This document shows positions 29,103-36,864 of a stretch of 64,000 nt of DNA, in pieces. Origin of the DNA: a bacterium. GTDB taxonomy: Bacteria; UBA8248. Both the position numbers and the translations under genes were made by a program. How positions within the stretch are numbered: the first letter of the stretch is position 1; each line of letters opens with the position of its first letter. Under the pieces are notes generated by a model that was given only the letters and a program-made list of their open reading frames with translations, was not told the DNA's origin and ran no database searches. Location of the stretch: contig JAJDYR010000009.1 of the NCBI GenBank assembly GCA_022825065.1, forward strand, positions 20,536 through 84,535, in the 5' to 3' direction.

Positions 29103-30221
29103 TCAACAACCCCCTGCAACCCTATCCGGGAGGCGATAGCTCGTACTCCGTCCACCACCGGGATTCCGGATAAAAATCCCGCGGGCCTGCAAATCCTGTA
29201 TATCCCGAAGCGCCGTATCCGTAGAGCACTTCGCCAGCCTGGCGTATTTCGAAGTATGTATATGTCCCTCAAAATCGTCCTCGAGCATACGATTCAGGAC
29301 CAGACGCTGGCGTTCGTTGGCGGGCTGCCGGTTCATCTTCCCCCAAAGCTGCGCCTTGAACAGAACGCTGCGCAGCGTATCTTCGGCATTGCCGAATGCG
29401 CGGCCAAGGCAGCCGAGGAACCATTCGAGCCAGTCCGTTATGTCCGGTGTGCCGCGTTGTTGTTTTTCCAGTTGAGCGTAATAGTCCTTGCGACCGGATT
29501 CCATTTGTGTCGAGAGGCTGTAGACACGATCCGCCATGCCGTCAGAACGCGCCAAAGCCATATCGGCGATGGCCCTGGCGATGCGGCCGTTGCCGTCTTC
29601 GAATGGATGGAGCGTGACGAACCACAGATGGGCAACCCCGGCTCTCAAAACGGGATCGACGCTGCTTTCAATCTCGAACCATTCCAGAAACGCCCCCATC
29701 TCTCGCTCAAGACGATCCGCATCCGGGGCTTCGAAATGAACCTTTTCACGTCCGAGGGGACCTGAAACAACTTGCATGGGCCCGGCTTCGGGGGTGCGCC
29801 AACCTCCGATTGTTATGCGTCGCATCCCGCTACGGCCGGTCGGAAACAACGCAGCGTGCCAATCGAACAGGCGCTCTCTCGTCAGTGGTCTGGAAAATTG
29901 CCGTGTCGCGTCCAGCATCACCTCAACGATGCCCTCGACGTCGCGGCTTGCCGGCGCAAGCCCGGCGACGTCAATACCCAGGCGTCGGGCGATGGATGAG
30001 CGCACCTCCCGGGGATTCAGGTTTTCTCCCTCGATGGCCGATGATTTGACCACATCGTTCGTCAGCGTGATGAGGCTCGCCTCACGCTTGAGTTCAAAAC
30101 CCAACCCTTCCATCCTGCCGAGCAGACGACCCTGCCGATGCCGAACCTCGGCAAGCATCGAGGCGAGTTTTTCGGTGTCCCAGGTGAAGTCCGGCCAGCT
30201 ATGATGTTCATATATCCACAT
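29103..30221 (-). CDS. Fic family protein (Fido AMP transferase) with DUF4172 and winged helix
   Basis: Predicted AMPylator of 372 residues. The N-terminus MWIYEHHSWPDFTWD is the DUF4172 start. An inhibitory motif SSAIEGEN (about 60-67, Glu64) precedes the Fic core, so this is a class II, self-inhibited Fic protein. The active-site loop LHPFEDGNGRIARAI (about residue 203) has the complete HPFx(D/E)GNGR. Residues after 300 form a winged helix (SKYARLAKCSTDTALRDIQDLQARGI). I chose ATG 30221, where the family begins; an upstream ATG at 30260 lies in the promoter. The gene is flanked by repeat blocks and has a repeated motif over its promoter. It may be transferred. Confidence 0.9.
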   Translation of the reverse strand: MWIYEHHSWPDFTWDTEKLASMLAEVRHRQGRLLGRMEGLGFELKREASLITLTNDVVKSSAIEGENLNPREVRSSIARRLGIDVAGLAPASRDVEGIVEVMLDATRQFSRPLTRERLFDWHAALFPTGRSGMRRITIGGWRTPEAGPMQVVSGPLGREKVHFEAPDADRLEREMGAFLEWFEIESSVDPVLRAGVAHLWFVTLHPFEDGNGRIARAIADMALARSDGMADRVYSLSTQMESGRKDYYAQLEKQQRGTPDITDWLEWFLGCLGRAFGNAEDTLRSVLFKAQLWGKMNRQPANERQRLVLNRMLEDDFEGHIHTSKYARLAKCSTDTALRDIQDLQARGIFIRNPGGGRSTSYRLPDRVAGGC

Positions 30222-30224
30222 ATC

Positions 30225-30324
30225 ATTCACCGCATTGTTTGCAGTGATTATGCCCTGCATTCACCGCAAAAGCAAGAATAATCAACGCAAAATATGCGGT
30301 GAATAATACTCCTATTCACCGCAT
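30225..30324 (-). promoter_or_regulatory. Putative operator array upstream of fic
   Basis: Four copies of a motif reading GCGGTGAAT on the minus strand lie at 30225-30235, 30259-30268, 30294-30304 (inverted) and 30314-30324. The last two form a perfect 11-bp inverted repeat, ATGCGGTGAAT and ATTCACCGCAT, with a 9-bp gap. The first copy covers the ribosome site and the second sits inside the promoter spacer. This arrangement suggests autorepression through the winged helix of the Fic protein. Confidence 0.6.
30247..30275 (-). promoter_or_regulatory. Putative fic promoter
   Basis: On the minus strand TTGCTT (30270-30275) and CATAAT (30247-30252) have a 17-bp spacer that contains one GCGGTGAAT copy. 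The -10 box matches 5 of 6 bases. The predicted leader is about 20 nt, with GGTGA as the ribosome site five bases before ATG 30221. Confidence 0.5.
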
Positions 30325-31027
30325 GGCATGCGCACCCGGATATATCCGAGCCGTTTTTATCAGCATGGAACACGCTGATTGGTTGATATGATTGAGAAAA
30401 ATCCGGGAGGACACGCAGGTCCTCCCCTACGCAAAACGCGATGGCATTGCAGGGGTCAGACATAAATGTCTGACTATGTGTCCGCCCAGCTCCCGTGATT
30501 GTCCCTTGCGGGACGGGGAATCCCACAGGTAGCGGCCTTGGGCCGTTTACTAAAACGGTCCACTACAATCGAGATTACGCGCCGTCATTCCGGCTTTCGC
30601 CGGTATGACGGCCAAAATCCGAACCCGGGCGGCGCAGGCTCTCTCCTTGAAAACCAACCCCCCCTACCCCCCCTTGTCAGGGGGGCAAGAAAAAGCAAAA
30701 CCACCTCAGCCCGGCGGCGGCGCATCGCCTTTTTATACCCCCCTGACAAGGGGGGGTAGGGGGGGTTGCTCCTTTGACAAGGGCTTTTTCAACAGCCCCC
30801 TCAAGGGGGAGTGATTGGTTGGCGCTCTGCAAGAGAGGGAAGTGGCGTCTGCTCCCCAGTCGACTTCATACATCGAATCACGAAATCAGGGCTGTTCTGC
30901 GGCCCCAATAATGTTCGCATTCCACAAATCTTTAGCCAGTCTAAATATGATGGTGAAGGAACAGCATTGGCTCCGACGTGTTTGGTTTCAGGTGGTTTCT
31001 TCGACCCAAAATTCCGCGTCTTTTCAT
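30325..31027. repeat. Repeat block B: palindromes and second C-rich inverted repeat
   Basis: A 700-bp non-coding stretch between the fic control region and the monooxygenase gene. It contains a palindrome with arms GTCAGACAT at 30455-30474, a CCGGCTTTCGCCGG hairpin at about 30583-30612, and the second copy of the C-rich element with arms 30655-30685 and 30738-30768. GGGCTTTTTCAAC at 30781-30793 is the reverse complement of the sequence that opens block A. From 30811 to 31027 I see no gene or repeat. Confidence 0.65.
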
Positions 31028-32350
31028 CTACCAGAACCGCCCGGCGGGTCGATCGAGTCCGTAGTGTTCCCGCAACGTCTTGCCTGTATATTCCGTCCGG
31101 AACAGCCCGCGTCGCTGAAGAATCGGAACCACCTCTTCAACAAAAACGTCCAGCATAGCGGGAAAAAGCGGCGGCATCACATTGAAACCATCGGCGGCGC
31201 CGTCGCGGAACCAGTCCTCAATCAAATCGGCGACCTGCTCGGGCGTGCCGGCGAAAGTAAAGTGGCCGCGAGCGCCGGCGAAACGGGCCAGAAGCTGGCG
31301 CAAGGTAAGGCCTTCGTTGCGCACGAGATTGACGACCAGCTCGGACCGGCTGCGCATGGTTTCGACACCGGAGGGTGGAGGGAAATCGTCCGGCGTCAGC
31401 GGCCGGTCGAGCGGCAGATGCGAGAAATCATGTCCGTCGAACCGTGAAGAGAGCGTGCGGCGACCGATCTCCGGGTCCGTACTCTCGTTGAGAGCCTGTT
31501 CCATCCGTTTTGCTTCGGTCTCGGTCGACGCGATCATCGGGCTCAGGCCGGGCAGAATCAGGATTTGATTTGCATCACGGCCCGCCGCAGCCGCCCGCTT
31601 CTTGATATCCGTGTAAAACTTCTGCGCCGTCGCCTTTTCGAGGTGGGCCGTAAACACCGCCTCGGCGTGACGCGAAGCAAAATCACGCCCGGCATCCGAC
31701 GATCCCGCCTGCACCAGCACCGGTCGCCCCTGCGGACTGCGCGGCAGGGTCAGCGGCCCCGCGACGCTGTAATACTCGCCCTTGAAGTCGATTGGACGAA
31801 TTCGCTCACTTTTGGCGTAGACGCCGCCGCTGCGATCATCGACCACGGCGTCATCGGCCCAACTGTCCCACAGATCTTTGACGACCCGGACGAATTCCTC
31901 GGCCATCAGGTAGCGGTCCGCATGCTTATCCTGCCCCGCATCACCGTAATTGCGCGCGACCTTCGCCATCCAGGTGGTGACGATATTCCAGCCGGCGCGG
32001 CCATTGCTGATGTGGTCAATCGTGCTGAACTGCCGCGCAAGGTTGAAGGCCTCGGAATATGTGCTCGACCCCGTCGCGATCAGCCCGATCCGCTCGGTTG
32101 CGACGGCGAGCGCCGCCAACAAGGTGATTGGTTCCAACCAGAGCCGCCCGGACCGCGGAGCATCCGGCGTCAACATCAGTGAATCGGCGAAAAAGATCGA
32201 ATCAAAATGCGCCGCCTCCGCGCGCCGGGCCAAATCCACATAGTAGTTTATATCGGTAAGCGAGGCTGTCGAAGAATCGGGATGGTTCCAGGCCGCCTCG
32301 TGGTGGCCCCGGGACTGGATGAACAAATTGAGGTGAAGTTGCCTGGTCAT
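31028..32350 (-). CDS. LLM-class FMN-dependent monooxygenase (NtaA/SnaA/DszA type)
   Basis: A 440-residue flavin-dependent monooxygenase of the bacterial luciferase-like superfamily. It begins MTRQLHLNLFIQSRGHHEAAW and contains ARRAEAAHFDSIFFADS, ERIGLIATGSSTYSEAFNLAR, NGRAGWNIVTTW and RPVLVQAGSSDAGRDFASRHAEAVF, all typical of the NtaA/SnaA/DszA/SoxA branch. Such enzymes oxidise sulfonates, nitrilotriacetate, dibenzothiophene or similar xenobiotics with reduced FMN from a partner reductase. No reductase gene adjoins, so the substrate is unknown. Length and motifs are complete. It lies alone in the accessory island. Confidence 0.9.
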   Translation of the reverse strand: MTRQLHLNLFIQSRGHHEAAWNHPDSSTASLTDINYYVDLARRAEAAHFDSIFFADSLMLTPDAPRSGRLWLEPITLLAALAVATERIGLIATGSSTYSEAFNLARQFSTIDHISNGRAGWNIVTTWMAKVARNYGDAGQDKHADRYLMAEEFVRVVKDLWDSWADDAVVDDRSGGVYAKSERIRPIDFKGEYYSVAGPLTLPRSPQGRPVLVQAGSSDAGRDFASRHAEAVFTAHLEKATAQKFYTDIKKRAAAAGRDANQILILPGLSPMIASTETEAKRMEQALNESTDPEIGRRTLSSRFDGHDFSHLPLDRPLTPDDFPPPSGVETMRSRSELVVNLVRNEGLTLRQLLARFAGARGHFTFAGTPEQVADLIEDWFRDGAADGFNVMPPLFPAMLDVFVEEVVPILQRRGLFRTEYTGKTLREHYGLDRPAGRFW

Positions 32351-32610
32351 TGAAGATAACGGCTCTCATCAGGGGAAGGCGGGATTGCTGGACATCATAC
32401 TGAATTTACGAACGGGAGCACAAACCCGGCGAAACCCCACCAAGCCGGCCCTGAAAAGTCCGGTTGAAAATTTCATTCTTCCAAATCTCATCCGGTATTC
32501 GTCTTCCGCATCATGTGAGCGGGTTACTATCAGACATGATGTATGACCGTCCTGAATCAAGCGGCCAACCCGCTCCGCCTGTCCAGCCAGTCAAAACACC
32601 AATCCAGCCC

Positions 32611-32881
32611 TCACAAATACTTCCTGAACCACTCGATAGCCTCGACCATGCCGATTTCGTGGTGCTCGGGGCTGCAGAAATAATAGGACTCGTAGTGCTG
32701 CGCGCCGGGGAGCTTGACTATCTTCTTGGGCTCGCCGCAGGCCTCGTAGCATTTGATCTGCTGGTCCACGGGCACGAGGAAATCGTTTTCCGAATAGATG
32801 AACATGACGGGGCGCGGCGCGATCCTCTCGGCCACCCACTCGGGCTTGTAGCGCCGGCAGGCTTCCGCGCTCTCAAGGCGG
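32611..32881 (-). pseudogene. 3' fragment of an alpha/beta hydrolase gene (duplicate)
   Basis: This stretch encodes about 90 residues matching the C-terminus of the hydrolase at 33601-34491. The nucleotide sequences agree at roughly 94-95% over about 255 bp by eye, and most differences are silent; the proteins differ at only a few residues in the last 74 (for example Lys for Arg in QQIKCYEACG). Homology stops abruptly near 32881, upstream of which no hydrolase sequence exists. The nucleophile region is absent, so it cannot be an active enzyme. Confidence 0.8.
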
Positions 32882-33098
32882 GAAGTCCTTTATTTTCAAT
32901 AGAAATTCGGCGTTAACCAAACCACCGAACAAGTGCCTCCAACATCCGCAGGCTGGCGTGGGCGGGTCGAGCGCGAAGGACGAGGACTTGCCTTTCATCG
33001 CCCCGCGTCGTATATTTTTCTTGGCGCCCGAGTCATTTCGCAATCGCCTCATGCCTTCGGGAGAGTGCGGGGGTTGTGGCCCGCCGGGCGCCGCTTTT
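32882..33098. other. Non-coding gap with no recognised feature
   Basis: About 215 bp between the hydrolase fragment and the nuclease-domain gene. I see no gene. A GC-rich run followed by TTTTTT at about 33075-33102 looks superficially like a terminator but has no good stem. Confidence 0.4.
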
Positions 33099-33584
33099 TT
33101 ATTCCCTCCCGATCTCCTCGAGATTCCTAATCGCGCTCCTCAGATCATAATCCTGTGCGCGGTGCAACGTCGTCAGGTAGGTTTCCCGCCCGTCCCGCGT
33201 CGTTTTCACCACGGCTCGCCACATTTTCCCGTCTTCCTCGATGAAGCCCATGATCGCCCGTGAGCTGACAGCCGAGCGAAACACCCGCCCCTCATCCAGA
33301 ATCCGCTGTACGCGCAAGTAGTCCTCAGGACCCACGTCCGCATGCCGCTCGGCCTGCTTGATCGCGGTCTCCGGCGAAAGCCGGACGGTGGGGGATTCGG
33401 CGTTCATGGCGCTCTGGACGGAACGGGTGAGTCGCGCAGCAGGCCAGGCCGAGTAGGCCGCACCAGATACGTGCCTACGGAACCCCGCACCCCTCATCTC
33501 CTCGAGTATCGACGCTCGCGCCTCGTCTGCAGGCATGTTGTCGAGCTTGTCGATGAGCCGCTCCGCTGCCTCGCCGTCCGCCAT
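33099..33584 (-). CDS. Phage-type protein with PBECR (Barnase-EndoU-ColicinE5/D-RelE-like) nuclease domain
   Basis: A 161-residue protein. The segment NAESPTVRLSPETAIKQAERH, then YLRVQRILDEGRVF, MWRAVVKTTRDGRETYL and TLHRAQDYDL resembles the C-terminal domain of Mu-like phage head proteins, described as a phage Barnase-EndoU-ColicinE5/D-RelE-like nuclease. The N-terminal 45 residues (LIDKLDNMPADEARASILEE) are helical. It would normally be the end of a larger virion protein; here it stands alone, 16 bp after the hydrolase stop and between the two hydrolase copies. It may be a prophage remnant or a stand-alone effector. The family call is from memory of the pattern and is moderate. Confidence 0.55.
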   Translation of the reverse strand: MADGEAAERLIDKLDNMPADEARASILEEMRGAGFRRHVSGAAYSAWPAARLTRSVQSAMNAESPTVRLSPETAIKQAERHADVGPEDYLRVQRILDEGRVFRSAVSSRAIMGFIEEDGKMWRAVVKTTRDGRETYLTTLHRAQDYDLRSAIRNLEEIGRE

Positions 33585-33600
33585 TCCACGCGCTCAAATG

Positions 33601-34491
33601 CTACAAATACTTCCTGAACCACTCAATCGCCTCGACCATGCCGATCTCGTGGTGCTCGGGGCTGCAGAAATAATAGGACTCGTAGTGCTGCGCGCCGGGG
33701 AGCTTGACGATCTTCTTGGGCTCCCCGCAGGCCTCGTAGCACCTGATCTGCTGGTCCACGGGCACGAGAAAATCGTTTTCCGAGTAGATGAACATGACGG
33801 GGCGCGGTGCGATCCTGTCGGCCACCCACTCGGGCTTGTAGCGCCAGCAGGCCTCGGCGCTTTGGAGGTCGTAGTCCTTCACGTAGTCGTCGTGTTTCTG
33901 GTGGTTCTCCTGGATGACCTTGAGCGTATGGGGGTCGCAGAGCATGATCTCGGGCAGCGGCATGGTGGTCGGCTCACCGGTGGTGACGCGCTTGCGGGCG
34001 GCTTCCATTACCGTCTTCTGGAATGAATCCCACTCGTGCGGCCTTCTTACGGAGCGCATCCAGCGCTCGCCCTCGTGCACCCCCACCGAGGAGACCACCA
34101 CCTTCACGCGCTCATCGAAGGCCGCCACCCAGATGGCGTTCGCCCCGCCGAAGCTCGTGCCGAAAATGCCGATCCGCTCGGGGTCCACGCCCTCGACCGT
34201 CTCCATGTAGGAGATGGCGTCGTAGGTATCCTGCGCCTGCTCCAGGGGCCGCTGTCGGCCGCGCTCGCCCTCGCTCTTGCCGAAGCCGCGGTGATCGGGC
34301 GCCAGGATGAAGTAGCCCTCCTCCCAGAGGCATCTGGGCACGTCCATCCCGTAGACCTCCTTCATCCCGCTGTAGCCGTGCAGACAGATGATGGCCGGTC
34401 TGGCGGGGTCGCCCGCCTGCCAGCCTTTCGGCGTATAGAGATGGGAGGCGATTTTGAGGCCGTCGCTGTAATAATATATTTCTTCGTACAT
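33601..34491 (-). CDS. Alpha/beta hydrolase
   Basis: A 296-residue serine hydrolase. It starts MYEEIYYYSDGLKIASHLYTP; the oxyanion region is IICLHGYSGMKE, the nucleophile elbow GIFGTSFGGANA (Ser about 112), the acid SENDFLVP (about 238), and the His in PGAQHYESYY (about 265). It resembles dienelactone hydrolase or X-Pro dipeptidyl-peptidase-like esterases of unknown substrate. Its 3' 265 bp are repeated at 32611-32881. The gene follows trpC on the same strand with a gap of 90 bp and is otherwise intact. Confidence 0.88.
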   Translation of the reverse strand: MYEEIYYYSDGLKIASHLYTPKGWQAGDPARPAIICLHGYSGMKEVYGMDVPRCLWEEGYFILAPDHRGFGKSEGERGRQRPLEQAQDTYDAISYMETVEGVDPERIGIFGTSFGGANAIWVAAFDERVKVVVSSVGVHEGERWMRSVRRPHEWDSFQKTVMEAARKRVTTGEPTTMPLPEIMLCDPHTLKVIQENHQKHDDYVKDYDLQSAEACWRYKPEWVADRIAPRPVMFIYSENDFLVPVDQQIRCYEACGEPKKIVKLPGAQHYESYYFCSPEHHEIGMVEAIEWFRKYL

Positions 34492-34581
34492 GCAGGTTTC
34501 CCCTCCAGGCTATGCCGCGAAACTCGGCTTCAGCACAAGATTACAATAACTTACGGCATATGCGCCGCAGGATGCTTCCCG

Positions 34582-35421
34582 CTATCCGGCTTCGATGCCC
34601 CGCAACTCGCGGAGCAGGTCTCCGGCGTCGGGCGCGCGCATGAGCGCCTCACCGACGAGGATGGCATCCACCCCCTCGTCCACCAGAGGAGCCACCTCCC
34701 GCCAGCCGAAAATCCCGCTCTCTGAAACGAGTACGAGTTCTTCTCTCTGCTCCGGCGTGAGCCGCCCGAACACGCGGGCGGTATGCGCCGTATCGACCTC
34801 GAAGGTCTTGAGATTTCTGTTGTTGACCCCGAGCACGCGGGTTCCGGCTTCCAAGGCGCGCCCGAGTTCTTCTTCGGCATACACCTCCACGAGGGCGTCC
34901 ATGCCCAGTTCTTCGGTGAGCGCGCGCAAATCCTCCATCTGCGCCGTCTCGAGGATGGCCGCTATCAGCAAAACGGCGTCCGCACCGCCCGCGCGGGCCT
35001 CGAAAATCTGGTATTCGGTGAAGATGAACTCTTTTCTGAGCACGGGCAGGCTGACCGCGCCGCGCACCCCTTCCAGATGCGCCATCTCGCCGAGAAAACG
35101 CCTCCGCTCGGTGAGCACCGATACGGCGGCGGCCCCACCCGCTTCATAGGCCCGGGCGATTTCGGCCGGCTGGAACGTCTCGGCGATCTGTCCCTGGGAG
35201 GGAGAGGCCTGCTTCACCTCGGCGATGACGCGCATCCGGGCGCCGTCCGCATCCTCGTCCGAATCGGGCTTTCTCAGCGCACCCGCGAAATCCACAGTCG
35301 GCGGCGCATCCTTCGCCATCGACTTGAGGTCGGTTTCGGAGCGCCTTCTCTTGTCCGAGGCGATGTCCTCGCGGACGCCTTCCACGAGTTTATCGAGAAC
35401 CGTATGCGTCGCAATCGTCAA
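34582..35421 (-). CDS. trpC: Indole-3-glycerol phosphate synthase
   Basis: Closes the indole ring in tryptophan synthesis. The 279-residue (beta/alpha)8 protein has VIAEVKQASPSQGQIAETFQP (the family KxxSPSxG lysine), VLTERRRFLGEMAHLE, LRKEFIFTEYQIFEARAGGADAVLLI, LGVNNRNLKTFEVD and SESGIFGWREV. No TrpF domain is fused. A spacer of 432 bp full of repeats separates it from trpD upstream, so whether it remains under trp attenuator control is uncertain. Confidence 0.96.
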   Translation of the reverse strand: MTIATHTVLDKLVEGVREDIASDKRRRSETDLKSMAKDAPPTVDFAGALRKPDSDEDADGARMRVIAEVKQASPSQGQIAETFQPAEIARAYEAGGAAAVSVLTERRRFLGEMAHLEGVRGAVSLPVLRKEFIFTEYQIFEARAGGADAVLLIAAILETAQMEDLRALTEELGMDALVEVYAEEELGRALEAGTRVLGVNNRNLKTFEVDTAHTARVFGRLTPEQREELVLVSESGIFGWREVAPLVDEGVDAILVGEALMRAPDAGDLLRELRGIEAG

Positions 35422-35853
35422 AATTTCATGCTCCCTGGAGAAATCGACAACCTACAGGCGAGCGAAGCCGGGGTTGTTGAAAAAGTCCCCACATCTCTCT
35501 CATCCTGAGTAGCGGCCCCTCGACTTCGCTTGGGACAAGCTCCGCCCCCACCTTCCTCATCCTGAGTAGCCGCCGAAGGCGGCATATCGAAGGATGCCCT
35601 CTCGCACGCCGGAAGACGCCTCCCATCCTTCGATACGGCGCTTGCGCGCCTACTCAGGATGAGGTTTTGTGGCCACCTGCGCGGCAGAAAGGGAGCACCG
35701 CCGCGTAACCCCAATACCGCATGTCCCAGACGAGGCTTTTTCTACAACCCTGACAAGGGGGGTAGGAGGGGGTGCTATTACATTCGAGAGGGGCGTCCTC
35801 TCTACTCCCTAATTAGGGGCCTTTTCAACCACCCCAAGCCGCTCCCGCCCCGA
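35422..35853. repeat. Repeat block C in the trpD-trpC gap
   Basis: A gene-free 432 bp. It opens with GTTGAAAAAGTCCCC (35476-35490) and closes with GGGGCCTTTTCAAC (35816-35829), a near inverted pair. Inside are CATCCTGAGTAGC copies at about 35501 and 35558, an inverted copy at 35650-35663, and a nested inverted pair (ATATCGAAGGATG near 35584, CATCCTTCGATAC near 35625). CCCTGACAAGGGGGG at about 35748 is half of the C-rich element of blocks A and B. Confidence 0.65.
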
Positions 35854-36864
35854 TCAGGAGTTGGACACTTCCACGAGGCGCGCCAGAACCTTGGCCGCTT
35901 CGCCCGAATCTATCGCCGATGCCGCCTGCGCGACGCCCTCTCTCAGATCCCCCGCCCTGTCCGCGGCGATGAGCGCGGCGGCGGCGTTCAAGAGGACGAT
36001 ATCTCGTTTGGGGCCTTTCTCTCCCGCCAGGATGGCGCGCGTGATATCGGCGTTCTCTTCGGGCTCGCCTCCCTTCACGGCGTCGGCGTCGACGCGGTCT
36101 AACCCTGCGTCCTCGGGTGTTACGTCGTACGTCCTGACCTCGCTCCCGTCCCATTCCGAGACACGCGAGGAGCCTGTGAGCGTCAACTCGTCCATGCCGT
36201 CCGACCCGTGCACCACCAGCGCCTTCTGACAGCCCACCTGGCGCAGCACGTCCGCCACCAGTTCGGTCAGTTCGGGTGCGTACACGCCCACCAGCTGGCT
36301 CTGGGCGCGGGCGGGGTTCGTGAGCGGCCCCATGACGTTGAAGATGCTGCGCATGGCGATCTCGCGCCTGGGGCCGATGGCGTGCTTCATCGCGCCGTGG
36401 AGCATGGGCGCGAACAGAAAACCCACGCCCGCCTCGTCGATACACTCGCCCACCTTTTCCGGCGAGGCCTCGATGTTCACCCCCAGCGCCTTCAGCACGT
36501 CGGCGGCGCCCGATTTGCTCGACACCGCGCGGTTGCCGTGCTTCGCCACGGGCTGCCCCGCCGCCGCCACGACGAGGGCGGCGCTCGTGCTGATGTTGAA
36601 GGTGTGCGCGCCGTCGCCGCCCGTGCCCACCACGTCGATGACGAAGGGGTGTTTCGTCTTCACCCACGTCGCCTTCGCCCGCATGGAGCGGACGCTGCCC
36701 GCGATCTCCTCGGGCGTCTCGCCCGCCATGCGGAGCGCCACCAGATAGGCGCCGATCTGGGCCTGTGTGGCCTCGCCCGTCATGATGAGGTCCATCACCT
36801 TCTCCGCCTCATCCGCACTCAAGTGCCGGCCTTCCACGAGCTTTCCGATGGCTTCCTGAATCAT
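35854..36864 (-). CDS. trpD: Anthranilate phosphoribosyltransferase
   Basis: Joins anthranilate to PRPP. The 336-residue protein has DVVGTGGDGAHTFNISTSAALV (PRPP loop, about residue 77), KHGNRAVSSKSGAADVLKALG, LFAPMLHGAMKHAIGPRRE (anthranilate site) and NVMGPLTNPA, with LVVHGSDGMDEL later. No TrpG fusion is present. It lies between two gaps of about 430 bp filled with repeats, which breaks up an otherwise ordinary trpE-G-D-C order. Confidence 0.96.
   Translation of the reverse strand: MIQEAIGKLVEGRHLSADEAEKVMDLIMTGEATQAQIGAYLVALRMAGETPEEIAGSVRSMRAKATWVKTKHPFVIDVVGTGGDGAHTFNISTSAALVVAAAGQPVAKHGNRAVSSKSGAADVLKALGVNIEASPEKVGECIDEAGVGFLFAPMLHGAMKHAIGPRREIAMRSIFNVMGPLTNPARAQSQLVGVYAPELTELVADVLRQVGCQKALVVHGSDGMDELTLTGSSRVSEWDGSEVRTYDVTPEDAGLDRVDADAVKGGEPEENADITRAILAGEKGPKRDIVLLNAAAALIAADRAGDLREGVAQAASAIDSGEAAKVLARLVEVSNS

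Noticed and set aside
29103..30221. Fic gene as half of a FicT/FicA toxin-antitoxin pair
   Set aside because: The inhibitory (S/T)xxxE(G/N) motif is within the protein itself, and no small antitoxin ORF precedes it.
33070..33105. GC-rich run followed by TTTTTT as a terminator
   Set aside because: Only a 4-bp stem can be drawn and it is separated from the T run by unpaired bases.
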